Source: Candidatus Methanomethylophilaceae archaeon | GTDB taxonomy: Archaea > Thermoplasmatota > Thermoplasmata > Methanomassiliicoccales > Methanomethylophilaceae | Length of the DNA stretch: 64,000 nucleotides | Assembly (NCBI GenBank): GCA_944320495.1 | Contig: CALUHR010000013.1 | Coordinates: 416,687-480,686, forward strand | Direction of reading: 5' to 3' | Shown: positions 9,675-18,791 of the stretch, in pieces | How positions within the stretch are numbered: position 1 is the stretch's first letter | Layout: each line of letters starts with the position of its first letter | Made by a program: the position numbers and the translations under genes | The notes under the pieces: generated by a model | What the model saw: only the letters and a program-made list of their open reading frames with translations | Databases searched by the model: none | Told to the model about the DNA's origin: nothing

Positions 9675-11303
9675 ATGGGAATGGGCAACGCACCCGTCAT
9701 CATCCTCAGGGAAGGAACCAAGAGAGAGAAGGGCAAAGACGCTCAGTTCAACAACATCGCCGCCGCCATGGCGATCTCCGACGCCGTCAGGTCCAGCCTG
9801 GGACCCCGCGGCATGGACAAGATGCTCGTCGACTCCGTCGGCGACGTCGTCATCACCAACGACGGTGTGACCATCCTGAAGGAGATGGACGTCCAGCACC
9901 CCGCGGCCAAGATGCTCGTCGAGGTCGCCAAGACCCAGGACGCCGAGGTCGGGGACGGAACCACCACCAGCGTCATCCTCGCCGGTGAGTTCCTGAAGAA
10001 GGCCAGGGACCTGATCGACGCCAACGTCCACCCCACGATCATCGCCAAGGGATACAGGATGGCCAACGAGAAGGCCCAGGAGGTCCTCAAGGCCAAGTCC
10101 ATGAAGGTCGCCCTCGAGGACACCGAGACCCTGAAGCTGATCGCCCAGACCGCCATGATCTCCAAACAGGTCAACTCCTGCAAAGAGGAGTTCTCCGACC
10201 TGGTCGTGGACGCGGTCAGGACCGTCGTCGACAAGGACAAGGACGGCAACTACACCATCGACCTGAAGAACATCCAGACGGTGAAGAAGGAGGGCGCCAG
10301 CATGGAGAACTCCTACATCGTCAAGGGCCTCATCATCGACAAGGAGCCCGTCCAGACCAGCATGCCCAAGTTCGTCAAGGACGCCAAGATCGCCCTGATC
10401 GACGCCGCCTTCGAGGTCAAGAAGACAGAGATCGACGCCAAGATCCAGATCAGCGACCCCAACATGCTCAGCCAGTTCGTCGCCGAGGAGGAGAACATGC
10501 TCAGGGAGATGGTGGCCAAGGTCAAGGCCTCCGGAGCCAACGTCGTGTTCTGCCAGAAGGGAATCGACGACCTCGCCCAGCACTTCCTCGCCAAGGAGGG
10601 CATCTACGCCTGCAGGCGCGTCAAGAAGTCCGACATGGAGAGGCTCGGAAGGTCCACCGGCGCCAACATCGTCAACAAGATCAGCGAGATCACCGCCGAC
10701 GACCTCGGATACGCCGAGACCGTCGAGCTCAAGAAGGTCGAGGACGAGGACATGACCTTCATCACCGGCGTCAAGGAGCCCAAGACCGTGTCCGTGCTCG
10801 TCCGCGGAGGAACCAAGCACGTCGCCGACGAGGTCGAGAGGTCCCTCGTGGACGCCTGGTCCGTCGTCAGGGTCGCCATCGAGGACGGCATGATGGTCAC
10901 CGGCGGAGGATCCACCGCCATGGAGATCGCCATGCAGCTCCGCGACTACGCCGCCTCCGTCGGAGGACGCGAGCAGATCGCCATCGAGGCCTACGCCTCC
11001 GCCATGGAGAGCATCCCCAGGACCCTGGCCGAGAACGCCGGACTGGACCCGATCGACATCCTCATCGAGATGAGGAAGCAGCACAAGGGCGGCAACATCT
11101 ACGCCGGTCTCAATCCCTACACCGGCAAGGTGGAGGACATGAAGGCCCTGAACGTCATCGAGCCCTACAGGATCGGCAAACAGGCCATCAACTCGGCCAC
11201 CGACGCCGCCGTCATGATCCTCAGGATCGACGACGTCATCGCGTCCAAGGCCAGCCCCATGCCCCAGGTCGGCGAGGGCGGAATGCCCCCCGGAATGGAG
11301 TGA
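9675..11303 (+). CDS. thsA: thermosome subunit (group II chaperonin)
   Basis: 542 aa, the normal size. It forms the ATP-driven double-ring folding chamber of the archaeal cytosol. Visible are the N-terminal LGPRGMDKML, the VGDGTTT ATP-site motif near residue 95, the GGGSTAMEI segment near 413 and a Gly/Met-rich tail (GGMPPGME). Start chosen at 9675 because GGAGG lies 7 nt upstream; the next in-frame ATG is two codons on. No CGA codons. A palindromic promoter precedes it and the grpE-dnaK-dnaJ operon follows, making a chaperone block. Another thermosome subunit probably lies elsewhere. Confidence 0.96.
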   Translation: MGMGNAPVIILREGTKREKGKDAQFNNIAAAMAISDAVRSSLGPRGMDKMLVDSVGDVVITNDGVTILKEMDVQHPAAKMLVEVAKTQDAEVGDGTTTSVILAGEFLKKARDLIDANVHPTIIAKGYRMANEKAQEVLKAKSMKVALEDTETLKLIAQTAMISKQVNSCKEEFSDLVVDAVRTVVDKDKDGNYTIDLKNIQTVKKEGASMENSYIVKGLIIDKEPVQTSMPKFVKDAKIALIDAAFEVKKTEIDAKIQISDPNMLSQFVAEEENMLREMVAKVKASGANVVFCQKGIDDLAQHFLAKEGIYACRRVKKSDMERLGRSTGANIVNKISEITADDLGYAETVELKKVEDEDMTFITGVKEPKTVSVLVRGGTKHVADEVERSLVDAWSVVRVAIEDGMMVTGGGSTAMEIAMQLRDYAASVGGREQIAIEAYASAMESIPRTLAENAGLDPIDILIEMRKQHKGGNIYAGLNPYTGKVEDMKALNVIEPYRIGKQAINSATDAAVMILRIDDVIASKASPMPQVGEGGMPPGME

Positions 11304-11329
11304 AAACCGAACAAACGATCGAACAAACC

Positions 11330-11346
11330 GGGGGGCCCAGCCCCCC
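11330..11346 (+). terminator. G/C hairpin after thermosome gene
   Basis: GGGGGG (11330-11335), loop CCCAG, CCCCCC (11341-11346), 26 nt after the thermosome stop codon and before grpE. Likely a terminator, though no T-run follows. Confidence 0.45.
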
Positions 11347-11383
11347 CATTAACCCGTTGTGAACACACTCAAAGGCGATACCC

Positions 11384-11941
11384 ATGACCGGAAGGAAGGA
11401 CAAGTCCGAGGAGATCCAGGCCGAGGCCGAGGCCCCCAGGGACCTGGAGGCGGAGCTGAGGCAGGCGCAGGAGAAGGCCGACCAGTACCTGGACATGGCC
11501 CGTCGCCTGCAGGCCGACTTCGACAACTACCGCAAGAGGACCCAGCGCGAGAACGAGGAGTACAGGAAGTACGCCTGTTCGTCCATCGTGCAGGACCTGC
11601 TCACGGTGGTCGACGACCTAGACAGGGCGCTGGCGAACGCCGGCGAGGACACGGTCTTCGTGCAGGGCGTCCGCGGCGTCAGGTCCAACCTGATGAAGGT
11701 CCTGGAGGCCAACGGCCTGAAGGAGGTCCCCGCCGAGGGGAGGTTCGACCCCGACTACCACGAGGCGCTCTGCGCCGTGGACGGGGACGAGGACGGCATG
11801 ATCGCCGAGGTGTTCCAGAAGGGCTACACCCTGAACGGGAAGGTAGTGCGTTACGCCAAGGTGAAGGTAACGAGGAAGGCGGAGCCGCAGGCGCCCGAGC
11901 AGGCGCCGGAGGCCCCGGAAGTAGAGGATCGCAAGGAGTGA
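11384..11941 (+). CDS. grpE: GrpE nucleotide exchange factor
   Basis: 185 aa. GrpE drives ADP release from DnaK. It has a charged coiled-coil N-terminus (residues 8-60, including [13 protein letters not shown]), a four-helix region and a small C-terminal beta domain with the [13 protein letters not shown] signature near residue 145. The C-terminal tail is Pro/Glu/Ala-rich. It is first of three genes: the stop TGA lies 5 nt before the dnaK ATG and dnaJ follows. The bacterial-type Hsp70 system occurs patchily in archaea, including Thermoplasmata, and is thought to have been acquired from bacteria. Confidence 0.94.
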   Translation: MTGRKDKSEEIQAEAEAPRDLEAELRQAQEKADQYLDMARRLQADFDNYRKRTQRENEEYRKYACSSIVQDLLTVVDDLDRALANAGEDTVFVQGVRGVRSNLMKVLEANGLKEVPAEGRFDPDYHEALCAVDGDEDGMIAEVFQKGYTLNGKVVRYAKVKVTRKAEPQAPEQAPEAPEVEDRKE

Positions 11942-11946
11942 TTGAA

Positions 11947-13821
11947 ATGTCAAGGATAATCGGAATAGATCTCGGAACAAGCAACTCCGCCGCCTCCGTC
12001 ATGGAGGGCGGCAGGCCGACAATGATCCCCAGCGCCGAGGGTACCAGCGTGGGAGGGAAATCGTTCCCCTCGTACGTCGCGTTCACCAAGGACGGACAGC
12101 TCCTGGTCGGAGAGCCCGCCAGGAGGCAGGCCGTCACCAACCCGGACGGGACCATCAAGAACGTCAAGAGGAAGATGGGGTCCAGCGAGAAGGTGACCGC
12201 TCTCGGGAAAGAGTACACCCCTCAGCAGATCTCCGCCTTCATCCTGCAGAAGATCAAGAAGGACGCCGAGTCCTACCTCGGCGAGACGATCGACAAGGCC
12301 GTCATCACCGTTCCCGCCTACTTCAACGACAACCAGAGGCAGGCCACCAAGGACGCCGGTGCCATCGCCGGCCTCGACGTCGTCCGTATCATCAACGAGC
12401 CGACCGCGGCCGCCCTGGCCTACGGTCTCGACAAATCCGATGTGGAGCAGAAGATCATGGTCTTCGACCTCGGAGGCGGGACCCTCGATGTCACCATCAT
12501 GGACTTCAGCGACGGCGTGTTCGAGGTGCTGTCCACCTCAGGGGACACCCAGCTGGGAGGGTCCGACATGGACGAGGCCCTCACCAGGTACGTCATCGGA
12601 GAGTTCCAGAAGGAGACCGGGATCGATCTCGCGAAGGACAACATGGCGTTCTGGAGGGTGCGCGAGGCCTGCGAGAAGGCCAAGATCGAGCTGTCCACCA
12701 CGATGCAGACCGAGATCAACCTCCCGTTCATCGCATCCGACGCGTCCGGCCCGAAGCACCTGATCCAGACCATCACCCGCGCCAAGCTGGAGGAGCTCGT
12801 GGAGCCCATCGTCAGCCGCTGCAAGGGGCCGATGGAGCAGGCCATGAGCGATGCCAAGCTCTCCTCCGACAGGATCGACAAGATCATCATGGTCGGCGGA
12901 CCCACAAGGATGCCCATCGTCCAGAACTTCGTCGAGTCCGTGGTCGGACCCAAGATCCAGCGCGGCATCGACCCCATGGAGTGCGTGTCCATGGGAGCCG
13001 CCATCCAGGGAGCCGTCCTGTCCGGAGAGGTCAAGGACGTCCTGCTCCTGGACGTCACCCCCCTGAGCCTCGGCATCGAGACCCTCGGAGGCGTCGCCAC
13101 CAAGCTGATCGACAGGAACACCACCATCCCGACCAAGAAGTCGCAGGTGTTCTCCACCGCCGTGGACAACCAGCCCTCCGTCGAGATCAACGTCGTGCAG
13201 GGAGAGAGGCCCATGGCCGCCGACAACACATCCCTCGGCAGGTTCGTGCTCGACGGCATACCGCCCGCACCCCGCGGCATCCCTCAGATCGAGGTCACAT
13301 TCGACATCGATGCGAACGGCATCATCAACGTCTCCGCCAAGGACAAGGGCACCGGGAAGGAGCAGAAGATCACCATCGCGTCCTCCAACAAGCTCAGCAA
13401 GGAGGAGATCGACGAGCTGGTCAAGCAGGCCGAGAAGTTCGCCGACGCGGACAAGAGGAAGATGGAGCTCGTCGACATGCACAACCAGGCCGAGACCTCC
13501 ATCTACAGCGTCCGCAAGTCCCTGGACGAGCTGGGCGACAAGGTCACCCAGCAGGAGCGCATGACCATCGACCAGGCCATCTCCGACCTGGAGGCGGCCA
13601 ACAAGGGCGACAACGTGGACGAGATCAAGTCCAAGATGGACGCCCTGATGAAGGCCATGGCGCCGATCAGCCAGAGGATCTACCAGGACGCGCAGCAGCA
13701 GGCCGGGGCCCAGCAGGGAGCCCAGCAGGGTGCGCAGTCCGGAGCCGGGCAGCAGTCGCAGGAGAAGAAGTCCGACGACGGCTACGTCGATGCGGACTAC
13801 AAGATCGTCGACGACGAGTGA
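11947..13821 (+). CDS. dnaK: Hsp70 chaperone DnaK
   Basis: 624 aa. ATP-dependent chaperone of unfolded proteins. The ATPase domain opens with [13 protein letters not shown], contains [13 protein letters not shown] near residue 180 and VGGPTRMP near 318; the substrate-binding domain follows from about 375, and the C-terminal lid ends in a Gln/Gly/Ala-rich linker and an acidic tail (YKIVDDE). The start ATG at 11947 is preceded by GAGTGATT, a Shine-Dalgarno formed at the end of grpE. All arginines are AGG, CGC or CGT. Works with the adjacent GrpE and DnaJ. Confidence 0.97.
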   Translation: MSRIIGIDLGTSNSAASVMEGGRPTMIPSAEGTSVGGKSFPSYVAFTKDGQLLVGEPARRQAVTNPDGTIKNVKRKMGSSEKVTALGKEYTPQQISAFILQKIKKDAESYLGETIDKAVITVPAYFNDNQRQATKDAGAIAGLDVVRIINEPTAAALAYGLDKSDVEQKIMVFDLGGGTLDVTIMDFSDGVFEVLSTSGDTQLGGSDMDEALTRYVIGEFQKETGIDLAKDNMAFWRVREACEKAKIELSTTMQTEINLPFIASDASGPKHLIQTITRAKLEELVEPIVSRCKGPMEQAMSDAKLSSDRIDKIIMVGGPTRMPIVQNFVESVVGPKIQRGIDPMECVSMGAAIQGAVLSGEVKDVLLLDVTPLSLGIETLGGVATKLIDRNTTIPTKKSQVFSTAVDNQPSVEINVVQGERPMAADNTSLGRFVLDGIPPAPRGIPQIEVTFDIDANGIINVSAKDKGTGKEQKITIASSNKLSKEEIDELVKQAEKFADADKRKMELVDMHNQAETSIYSVRKSLDELGDKVTQQERMTIDQAISDLEAANKGDNVDEIKSKMDALMKAMAPISQRIYQDAQQQAGAQQGAQQGAQSGAGQQSQEKKSDDGYVDADYKIVDDE

Positions 13822-13835
13822 GGGGGCCGAGCGGT

Positions 13836-14999
13836 ATGCCGAGGGACTACTACGAGGTGCTTGGGGTCGCCAAGGACTCCTCGCCGGACGAGATCAAGAA
13901 GGCGTACCGCACACTCGCCAAGAAGTACCACCCGGACGTGTCCACCGAGCCTAAGGAGGTCGCCGAGGCCAAGTTCAAGGAGATCTCCGAGGCGTACGAG
14001 GTGCTGTCCGATCCCGAGAAGAGGAAGCTCTACGACCAGTACGGGCACGAGGGGGTCAAGAACTCCTTCGGCCAGGACGGGTTCACGTGGGACGACTTCA
14101 CCAGAGCGGACGACATCTCGGACATATTCGGGGACATCTTCGGCAGCATGTTCGGTGGCGGGTTCGGGGGCCGCGGATCGCGGCGCTCCCGCAACGCGCC
14201 CCAGCAGGGCGACTCCCTCAGGTACGACCTGGAGGTCACCCTGGAGGACGTGCTCAACGGCAAGAAGGTCAACATCGACGTTCCCCACTCGATCGTCTGC
14301 GACGAGTGCAAAGGCACCGGTGGCAAGGGCGGCAAGGTCACCACCTGCAAGACCTGCGGAGGGCAGGGCCAGGTCCAGAAGGTCATGAGGGGCCCGTTCG
14401 GCAACATGGTCTCCATCTCCGACTGCCCCGACTGCAGGGGTCGCGGCACCACCTTCGAGGAGCGCTGCCCCAACTGCCGCGGGACCGGCCGCATCACGAA
14501 GGAGGCCAAGATCTCCCTCAACATCCCCAAGGGCGTCGACGACGGCGTCAGGCTGAGGGTCACCGGGGAGGGCAACGCCGGATACAACGGCGGGCCCGCA
14601 GGCGACCTCTTCGTGATAATCCACGTGAAGGAGGACAGGGTCTTCGACCGCGACGGCCCGAACCTCTGGACCGGCGTGACCGTCTCTTACCCCAAGCTCG
14701 TGCTCGGCGGCGAGGAGAAGGTGAAGACCCTGGAGGGCGAGACCGTCGCCCTGAAGATCCCCGCCGGGACCGACGTGGGCACCGTGCTCCGCATACCCGG
14801 CAAGGGCCTGCCGAGGATGAACTCCTCGTCCAGGGGCGACCTGCTGGTCCGCGTGGCCGTGGACATACCCAAGAGGGTCACCGCCGAGCAGAGGGAGCTC
14901 CTCACCAAGCTGGACTCCTCCGCCGGCTCCAAGGCCAGGAAGGGCAAGTCCAAGCTCAGGGATAAGATCCAGGACACGATCGAAGACCTTACGAACTGA
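13836..14999 (+). CDS. dnaJ: DnaJ (type I Hsp40)
   Basis: 387 aa. It delivers substrates to DnaK and stimulates its ATPase. The J domain (residues 3-68) keeps the HPD motif; a Gly/Phe region follows ([10 protein letters not shown] near 105); the zinc-finger domain has four repeats, [24 protein letters not shown] and CPNCRGTG; then the C-terminal substrate domains. All type I features are present. It starts 14 nt after the dnaK stop and is last in the operon; a hairpin follows immediately. Confidence 0.97.
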   Translation: MPRDYYEVLGVAKDSSPDEIKKAYRTLAKKYHPDVSTEPKEVAEAKFKEISEAYEVLSDPEKRKLYDQYGHEGVKNSFGQDGFTWDDFTRADDISDIFGDIFGSMFGGGFGGRGSRRSRNAPQQGDSLRYDLEVTLEDVLNGKKVNIDVPHSIVCDECKGTGGKGGKVTTCKTCGGQGQVQKVMRGPFGNMVSISDCPDCRGRGTTFEERCPNCRGTGRITKEAKISLNIPKGVDDGVRLRVTGEGNAGYNGGPAGDLFVIIHVKEDRVFDRDGPNLWTGVTVSYPKLVLGGEEKVKTLEGETVALKIPAGTDVGTVLRIPGKGLPRMNSSSRGDLLVRVAVDIPKRVTAEQRELLTKLDSSAGSKARKGKSKLRDKIQDTIEDLTN

Positions 15000-15002
15000 A
15001 AC

Positions 15003-15023
15003 CGACGGGGGCTACGCCCCCGT
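15003..15023 (+). terminator. hairpin after dnaJ
   Basis: GACGGGGGC, loop TAC, GCCCCCGTC: a perfect 9-bp stem beginning 3 nt after the dnaJ stop codon, followed by a pyrimidine-rich stretch. Probable transcription terminator of the grpE-dnaK-dnaJ operon. Confidence 0.6.
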
Positions 15024-15039
15024 CATCTCCTCCGTACGC

Positions 15040-15330
15040 GGTCGCGGACGGACATTCTATCGGATACGGATCAGCGCCCGACCGCATGCGCACGTCTCCC
15101 ATCCCAGTCGGACAATCCAGATCGCAGCTGCAAGTCCGGAGCGGGCTCCCCGATCAGATGAGAGGGCCCCGGACCACTGGGCCTTCACATCGGAGCAGGA
15201 GGTGTACCACCTCCGCCTCGAGGACAGTGTCAGGTCGGGGACGGCAGGCTCTCAGAGGATCACGGGGGACCCGTCGAAGAGTGTTCGACGGGTCGTGAGA
15301 AGCATCGCCGGGCGGGGGAACCCTCCCGGC
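15040..15330. other. 290-nt gap with hairpins, no convincing gene
   Basis: No open frame here looks like protein. The stretch holds several inverted repeats: GGAGGT (15198-15203) with ACCTCC (15209-15214), and a perfect 11-bp stem GACCCGTCGAA (15268-15278) with TTCGACGGGTC (15284-15294) around a GAGTG loop, flanked by CAC/GTG that could extend it. It could be a non-coding RNA, but I see neither the SRP RNA core nor the RNase P GAGGAAAGTCC motif and no clear TATA box. Left unassigned. Confidence 0.3.
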
Positions 15331-15332
15331 GC

Positions 15333-15349
15333 GGCCGGCATCGCCGGCC
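15333..15349 (-). terminator. hairpin after the flavin-binding protein gene
   Basis: GGCCGGC, loop ATC, GCCGGCC: a perfect 7-bp stem lying 1 nt beyond the stop codon of the minus-strand gene at 15351. Confidence 0.5.
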
Positions 15350-15350
15350 T

Positions 15351-15848
15351 TCACTGGTAGACCTTGTGTCCCGGCTCGGCGGAGTGGTACTTGCCGGTCC
15401 TGGACTCGGGCACAATCTCGAAGATCCCGGTGGGCGGGACCCTCTTCGCGTCGATCTCGTCCATCCTCCTCTCGGGGGTCAGCTTGTCGACGGTGGCCCT
15501 GAGGATCCTCATCTTCTCCGCATCATCCTCGATCGTCCTCACCTTTCCGCGGATGATGACGCACTCGTAGAGCGACGTGGTGTTGCAGGCGCCGTCGTCA
15601 CACCTCTCGAATCCCTGTTCCTCCACGACGGTGAAGCAGCATCTGGGGTCCCTTCTGAGGTTGGAGACCTTCTCGCCGATCTTCCTCCCGTGGAAGAAGA
15701 TCCTCCCGTCCAGGACCACGAAGTTCACAGGGGTACCGTAGGGGTACCCGTCCTCCCCGATGGTGGAGATCACGCCGTAGCGTGACCTCTCCATGAGGGC
15801 GTCCATCTGCTCGTCCGTGAGCTGGTACTTCTGCATGTTGGGCTGCAT
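15351..15848 (-). CDS. pyridoxamine 5-phosphate oxidase-like FMN-binding protein
   Basis: 165 aa from the ATG at 15848. A split-barrel flavin fold is suggested by RYGVISTIGEDGYPYGTPVNF (residues 22-42), the following IFFHGRKIGEKVSNLRRDPRC and the FTVVEE strand, as in the NimA/PNPOx-like group. Such proteins reduce small substrates with flavin or act as redox proteins; the substrate cannot be told. A TATA (TTATAG, minus strand, 15871-15876) 25 nt before the ATG indicates a leaderless mRNA, and two palindromes surround it. A redox-controlled single gene is a reasonable inference. Ends in TGA. Confidence 0.8.
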   Translation of the reverse strand: MQPNMQKYQLTDEQMDALMERSRYGVISTIGEDGYPYGTPVNFVVLDGRIFFHGRKIGEKVSNLRRDPRCCFTVVEEQGFERCDDGACNTTSLYECVIIRGKVRTIEDDAEKMRILRATVDKLTPERRMDEIDAKRVPPTGIFEIVPESRTGKYHSAEPGHKVYQ

Positions 15849-15861
15849 GGGATTAACATGC

Positions 15862-15901
15862 GCATGCCGCCTATAAGGCATGCGTGTTGTAAGGACAACA
15901 C
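15862..15901 (-). promoter_or_regulatory. paired palindromes at the flavin-protein promoter
   Basis: GCATGCC (15862-15868) and GGCATGC (15877-15883) are a perfect inverted repeat that encloses the TATA element. Immediately upstream of the TATA on that strand is GTGTTGTAAGGACAACAC (15884-15901), a 7-bp perfect inverted repeat with a 4-nt spacer. Two dyads in 40 nt at a core promoter look like operators. Confidence 0.5.
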
Positions 15902-15975
15902 ATCCTTCATACGGTTGCCGTGAAGTCCAGGAACGCGTATATCCGTCCCCGTGGATGACATCCATAGGATTTACC

Positions 15976-16587
15976 ATGGACATCATCTCGTTCGTATCTG
16001 TGGCGCTCTCGATATTCCTGGTGATGAACCCGTTCTCCAGCATTCCTACGTTCCTGTCGATCACGGACGGGGTGGACCACGATACGCTGAGGAGCTATGC
16101 CAACCGCGCGGTAGTCGTGGCCGGGGTCCTCCTGTTCGCGTTCATATTCATCGGGGAGCCGCTGATGTCCCTGTTCGGTGTCACCATGGAGAGCTTCAGG
16201 GTGGCCGGAGGTGTGATCCTCGTGCTGATGGGGGCGGAGCTGGTGTTCGGCCTCCATCTCGGGAAGATGGACGACAAGAAGGATGCGCCGTGGATCATAG
16301 TGGCCACGCCGATCATGACGGGCCCCGGAGTCATAACAGCCGCGATCCTGTTCACCCAGGAGTACGGCTACATGGAGGTCGTGCTGGCGGGTCTGCTCGC
16401 CCTGCTGGCCACATGGGCCCTGCTGAGGCTGTCCCCTTCGATCGTTCGTCTCGTGGGTGAGAACGCCCTGAGCATCACGTCGAAGATCGTCGGACTCCTG
16501 CTGGCCGCGCTGGGGGTGGAGTACATGTTCCAGGGAGCCAACGAATGGGCCTCCATGTACTGGGGCGTCACATCCATGCTGGTGTGA
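15976..16587 (+). CDS. MarC family integral membrane protein
   Basis: 203 aa, six hydrophobic segments. The start region FVSVALSIFLVMNPFSSIPTF is the MarC signature, and the repeat half carries VATPIMTGPGVITA. MarC proteins are widespread but their transport role is unsettled; early links to antibiotic resistance were not confirmed. A TATA-like CGTATATC lies about 35 nt upstream. The last 20 nt overlap tail-to-tail with the next gene on the minus strand; no CGA occurs here, so the overlap seems real. Confidence 0.82.
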   Translation: MDIISFVSVALSIFLVMNPFSSIPTFLSITDGVDHDTLRSYANRAVVVAGVLLFAFIFIGEPLMSLFGVTMESFRVAGGVILVLMGAELVFGLHLGKMDDKKDAPWIIVATPIMTGPGVITAAILFTQEYGYMEVVLAGLLALLATWALLRLSPSIVRLVGENALSITSKIVGLLLAALGVEYMFQGANEWASMYWGVTSMLV

Positions 16588-17542
16588 CGGACGGGATGCA
16601 TCCGGAGATCTCCAGATAGAGGGACTCCGTGGACCTCTCGTCCGCGAGGTTGAACACGGTGACGCCTCCGGAATGGTGCACCACTATGCACGTGCCCACA
16701 TCCCTGTGAACCGCGAGATGGTACCTTCCGAACTCGTCGTTCTCGAAGTTCCCCGAGAGATACTTCGAGTTGCCCAGTCCGCCCACGCGGGAGCCGTAGT
16801 CCATGTCCTCCCTCAGTTCGACGGATGTGATGGAATCGTAGGGGATGTCCTCGTGGAGCATGGTGGCGTCGATCGAGACGGAGTCGTCGTCCGCAGAGAC
16901 GTCCACATGGCCGGCGGTCATGGAGACCGCCAATATGATGACGGTCGCGATGACGGCTATCCCGACGACGATGGCGGTCATCCTCTTGTGCGAGCGGTGG
17001 GATCTCTCGGCCGCCTCCCTGCGGGACGGGTCGACCTCCAGTGACCCCGCCTCCGAGGCCACCTTGACGCTCTGGTACGCGGACAGCGTGGTGGCCTCGT
17101 CCACGAGGTTGAACGCCGCGTAGCGTTCCCTGCCCTTGAAGGAGTAACGGACGACGACCATGTTCCTGATGCGTGTGTCGCCGGCCAGGGTGTATCCGCC
17201 CAGGGTCTTGTTGGAGAAGTCCCCCGATCCGCGCTTCAGACCCCCGTAGCCCATGACGCGCAGGCCGACATCGAAGTCCTGGACGCAGTCCACCGCCGTG
17301 ATCGACCGATACGGGATGTCCAGGTTGGCCATTGGGGCGCGTATCTCGATGCGGTCCTCGGTCAGTCTGACCCAATCGCCCTTGAGTGTCAGGAACGGCA
17401 CGAACGTGATGACGAGTCCTACTACCAGCACGATCCAGAACCAGAGCATGGGGAGCCCGACGGCCACGGCCAGGATGACGTCGATGAACACCAACGCCAT
17501 TCCTGCCGCTATCCCGGCCCAGATCTTCACGCCGTCCTTCAT
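16568..17542 (-). CDS. membrane protein with two PH-like domains
   Basis: 324 aa. Two transmembrane helices near residues 8-26 and 33-51, a beta-rich domain (about 55-150), a third helix near 185-208 after a basic HRSHKR stretch, and a second beta-rich domain. The two soluble parts resemble each other: each has I(D/E)I or VSID, then D-I-P-Y-x-S-I-T near its start (LDIPYRSITAVD and EDIPYDSITSVE), like the bacterial PH-like domain of YdbT-type proteins. Function unknown. A run of 12 G lies 29-40 nt before the start codon, which could alter expression by slippage. Confidence 0.65.
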   Translation of the reverse strand: MKDGVKIWAGIAAGMALVFIDVILAVAVGLPMLWFWIVLVVGLVITFVPFLTLKGDWVRLTEDRIEIRAPMANLDIPYRSITAVDCVQDFDVGLRVMGYGGLKRGSGDFSNKTLGGYTLAGDTRIRNMVVVRYSFKGRERYAAFNLVDEATTLSAYQSVKVASEAGSLEVDPSRREAAERSHRSHKRMTAIVVGIAVIATVIILAVSMTAGHVDVSADDDSVSIDATMLHEDIPYDSITSVELREDMDYGSRVGGLGNSKYLSGNFENDEFGRYHLAVHRDVGTCIVVHHSGGVTVFNLADERSTESLYLEISGCIPSVTPAWM

Positions 17543-17570
17543 GTCCCGGAATCGGCACCTGGTATTAAGA

Positions 17571-17582
17571 GGGGGGGGGGGG
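17571..17582. repeat. 12-nt poly-G tract
   Basis: A homopolymer of 12 G on the plus strand (C on the coding strand) in the promoter region of the PH-like membrane protein gene. By far the longest homopolymer I noticed in the window. Confidence 0.8.
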
Positions 17583-17651
17583 TGCTACAATCCGGATGGT
17601 AATCCCGATGCTGTCTGGAGGGGAGCTCAACAGAGGTGTGATGTGGAGAAA

Positions 17652-17736
17652 TGGCGCCGAGGGAGAGATTCGAACTCCCGAGGGTTACCCCAGCGGTTTT
17701 CGAGACCGCCGCCATACCGGGCTTGGCTACCTCGGC
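17652..17736 (-). tRNA. tRNA-Ser (anticodon CGA)
   Basis: On the minus strand the acceptor arm GCCGAGG pairs with CCTCGGC, then G as discriminator and an encoded CCA (17652-17654). The anticodon stem GCGGT/ACCGC holds the loop CTCGAAA, anticodon CGA, reading the serine codon UCG. A long variable arm, typical of tRNA-Ser, and the T loop TTCGAAT are present. No intron is seen. A TATA-like TTTATATCG lies about 25 nt upstream (17757-17766). Confidence 0.93.
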
Positions 17737-17850
17737 CTAGGCGTCCCGACACGATTTCGATATAAATCGTTTTTCGATGCCGGGGGCTGTCGTCCAGCAT
17801 CGACCCCCGTATATACCCGACAGGCGGATGTCATCGTCGAGGTTTCTATC

Positions 17851-18564
17851 ATGGAATCCGCTTCCATCAGCAAATACGTCGCCGAGCTCATCGGGACCAT
17901 GGTCCTGACGCTGGTCGGCTGCGGCGTGGCGGTCGTCGTCGGTTGTGATACGTCCGGCGGTGTCGTCGCGACCGCCCTGGCGTTCGGTCTCTCGGTCGTC
18001 GCCATGGCATACTGCATCGGACGCGTGTCCGGATGTCACATCAACCCCGCGATCACCGTCGGCATGTACCTCGACAAGAGGATGGACGCCAAGGACGCGG
18101 TCGGATACATCGTGTTCCAGTTCATCGGGGCCATCATCGGAGCCGCCATCCTGTGGTTCGTGCTCAGCCAGACCGGGGACGGAGTCACCGGGCTAGGCAC
18201 AAACGGATACGGCGTGGCCGTCGACAGCGGCATCTCGCTCGCCGGAGCGCTGGTCGTCGAGGTCGTCATGACATTCATCTTCGTCCTGGCCGCCCTCGGG
18301 GTCACCTCCACCAAGGCGACCTCCGCCCAGGCCGGACTCGTCATCGGTCTGACCCTCGTGCTCGTCCACCTGATGGCCATCGGTCTGACCGGAACATCCG
18401 TCAACCCCGCCAGGTCCTTCGGACCCGCCCTCATGATGCTCGCCGAAGGTTCCACCCTCGCCATCGAGCAGGTCTGGGTCTTCATCGTCGCACCGGTCAT
18501 CGGAGCGATCATCGCCGCCCTCGTCTGGAAGGTGCTCAAGCCCGCCGACGAGGAGGAGGCCTGA
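17851..18564 (+). CDS. aquaporin / MIP family channel
   Basis: 237 aa with six predicted helices and the two half-helix NPA boxes: SGCHINPAIT near residue 66 and GTSVNPARSFGPA near 183. The residues after the second NPA (ARS) and the overall length suggest a water-type channel such as AqpM, which also passes small gases or glycerol poorly; specificity is not provable here. TATA (CGTATATAC, 17808-17816) is about 38 nt before the ATG. Single gene between tRNA-Ser and proA. Confidence 0.9.
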   Translation: MESASISKYVAELIGTMVLTLVGCGVAVVVGCDTSGGVVATALAFGLSVVAMAYCIGRVSGCHINPAITVGMYLDKRMDAKDAVGYIVFQFIGAIIGAAILWFVLSQTGDGVTGLGTNGYGVAVDSGISLAGALVVEVVMTFIFVLAALGVTSTKATSAQAGLVIGLTLVLVHLMAIGLTGTSVNPARSFGPALMMLAEGSTLAIEQVWVFIVAPVIGAIIAALVWKVLKPADEEEA

Positions 18565-18791
18565 AACCTCTCTCCCCGGGGACCCCTGCTCCGGCCGGGC
18601 CCCGAATTCAATGTTCCAGACTCTGCGGATGTGTCCAGGATTGTTGTGCGATCACACGACCTGCATGGGTTCCCAGGGTCGATTATTCACTAGATGCATG
18701 ATGGGGTGGTGCCGATCGGAACACCATCCAGACGCATCGGCGTTCTGGCCCCATCGCCAACAGTTTAACCGTGCGCGCGCATGCGCCCCCC

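Noticed and set aside
15040..15330. SRP RNA or RNase P RNA in the gap after dnaJ.
   Set aside because: The conserved core motifs of either RNA are not visible.
17652..17736. tRNA-Ser with anticodon CGA as a possible suppressor reading CGA codons.
   Set aside because: Anticodon CGA pairs with codon UCG, an ordinary serine codon; it has no bearing on CGA codons.
17596..17850. Frame running through the tRNA-Ser into the aquaporin start.
   Set aside because: It translates the tRNA; the aquaporin ATG at 17851 with its own TATA is the real start.
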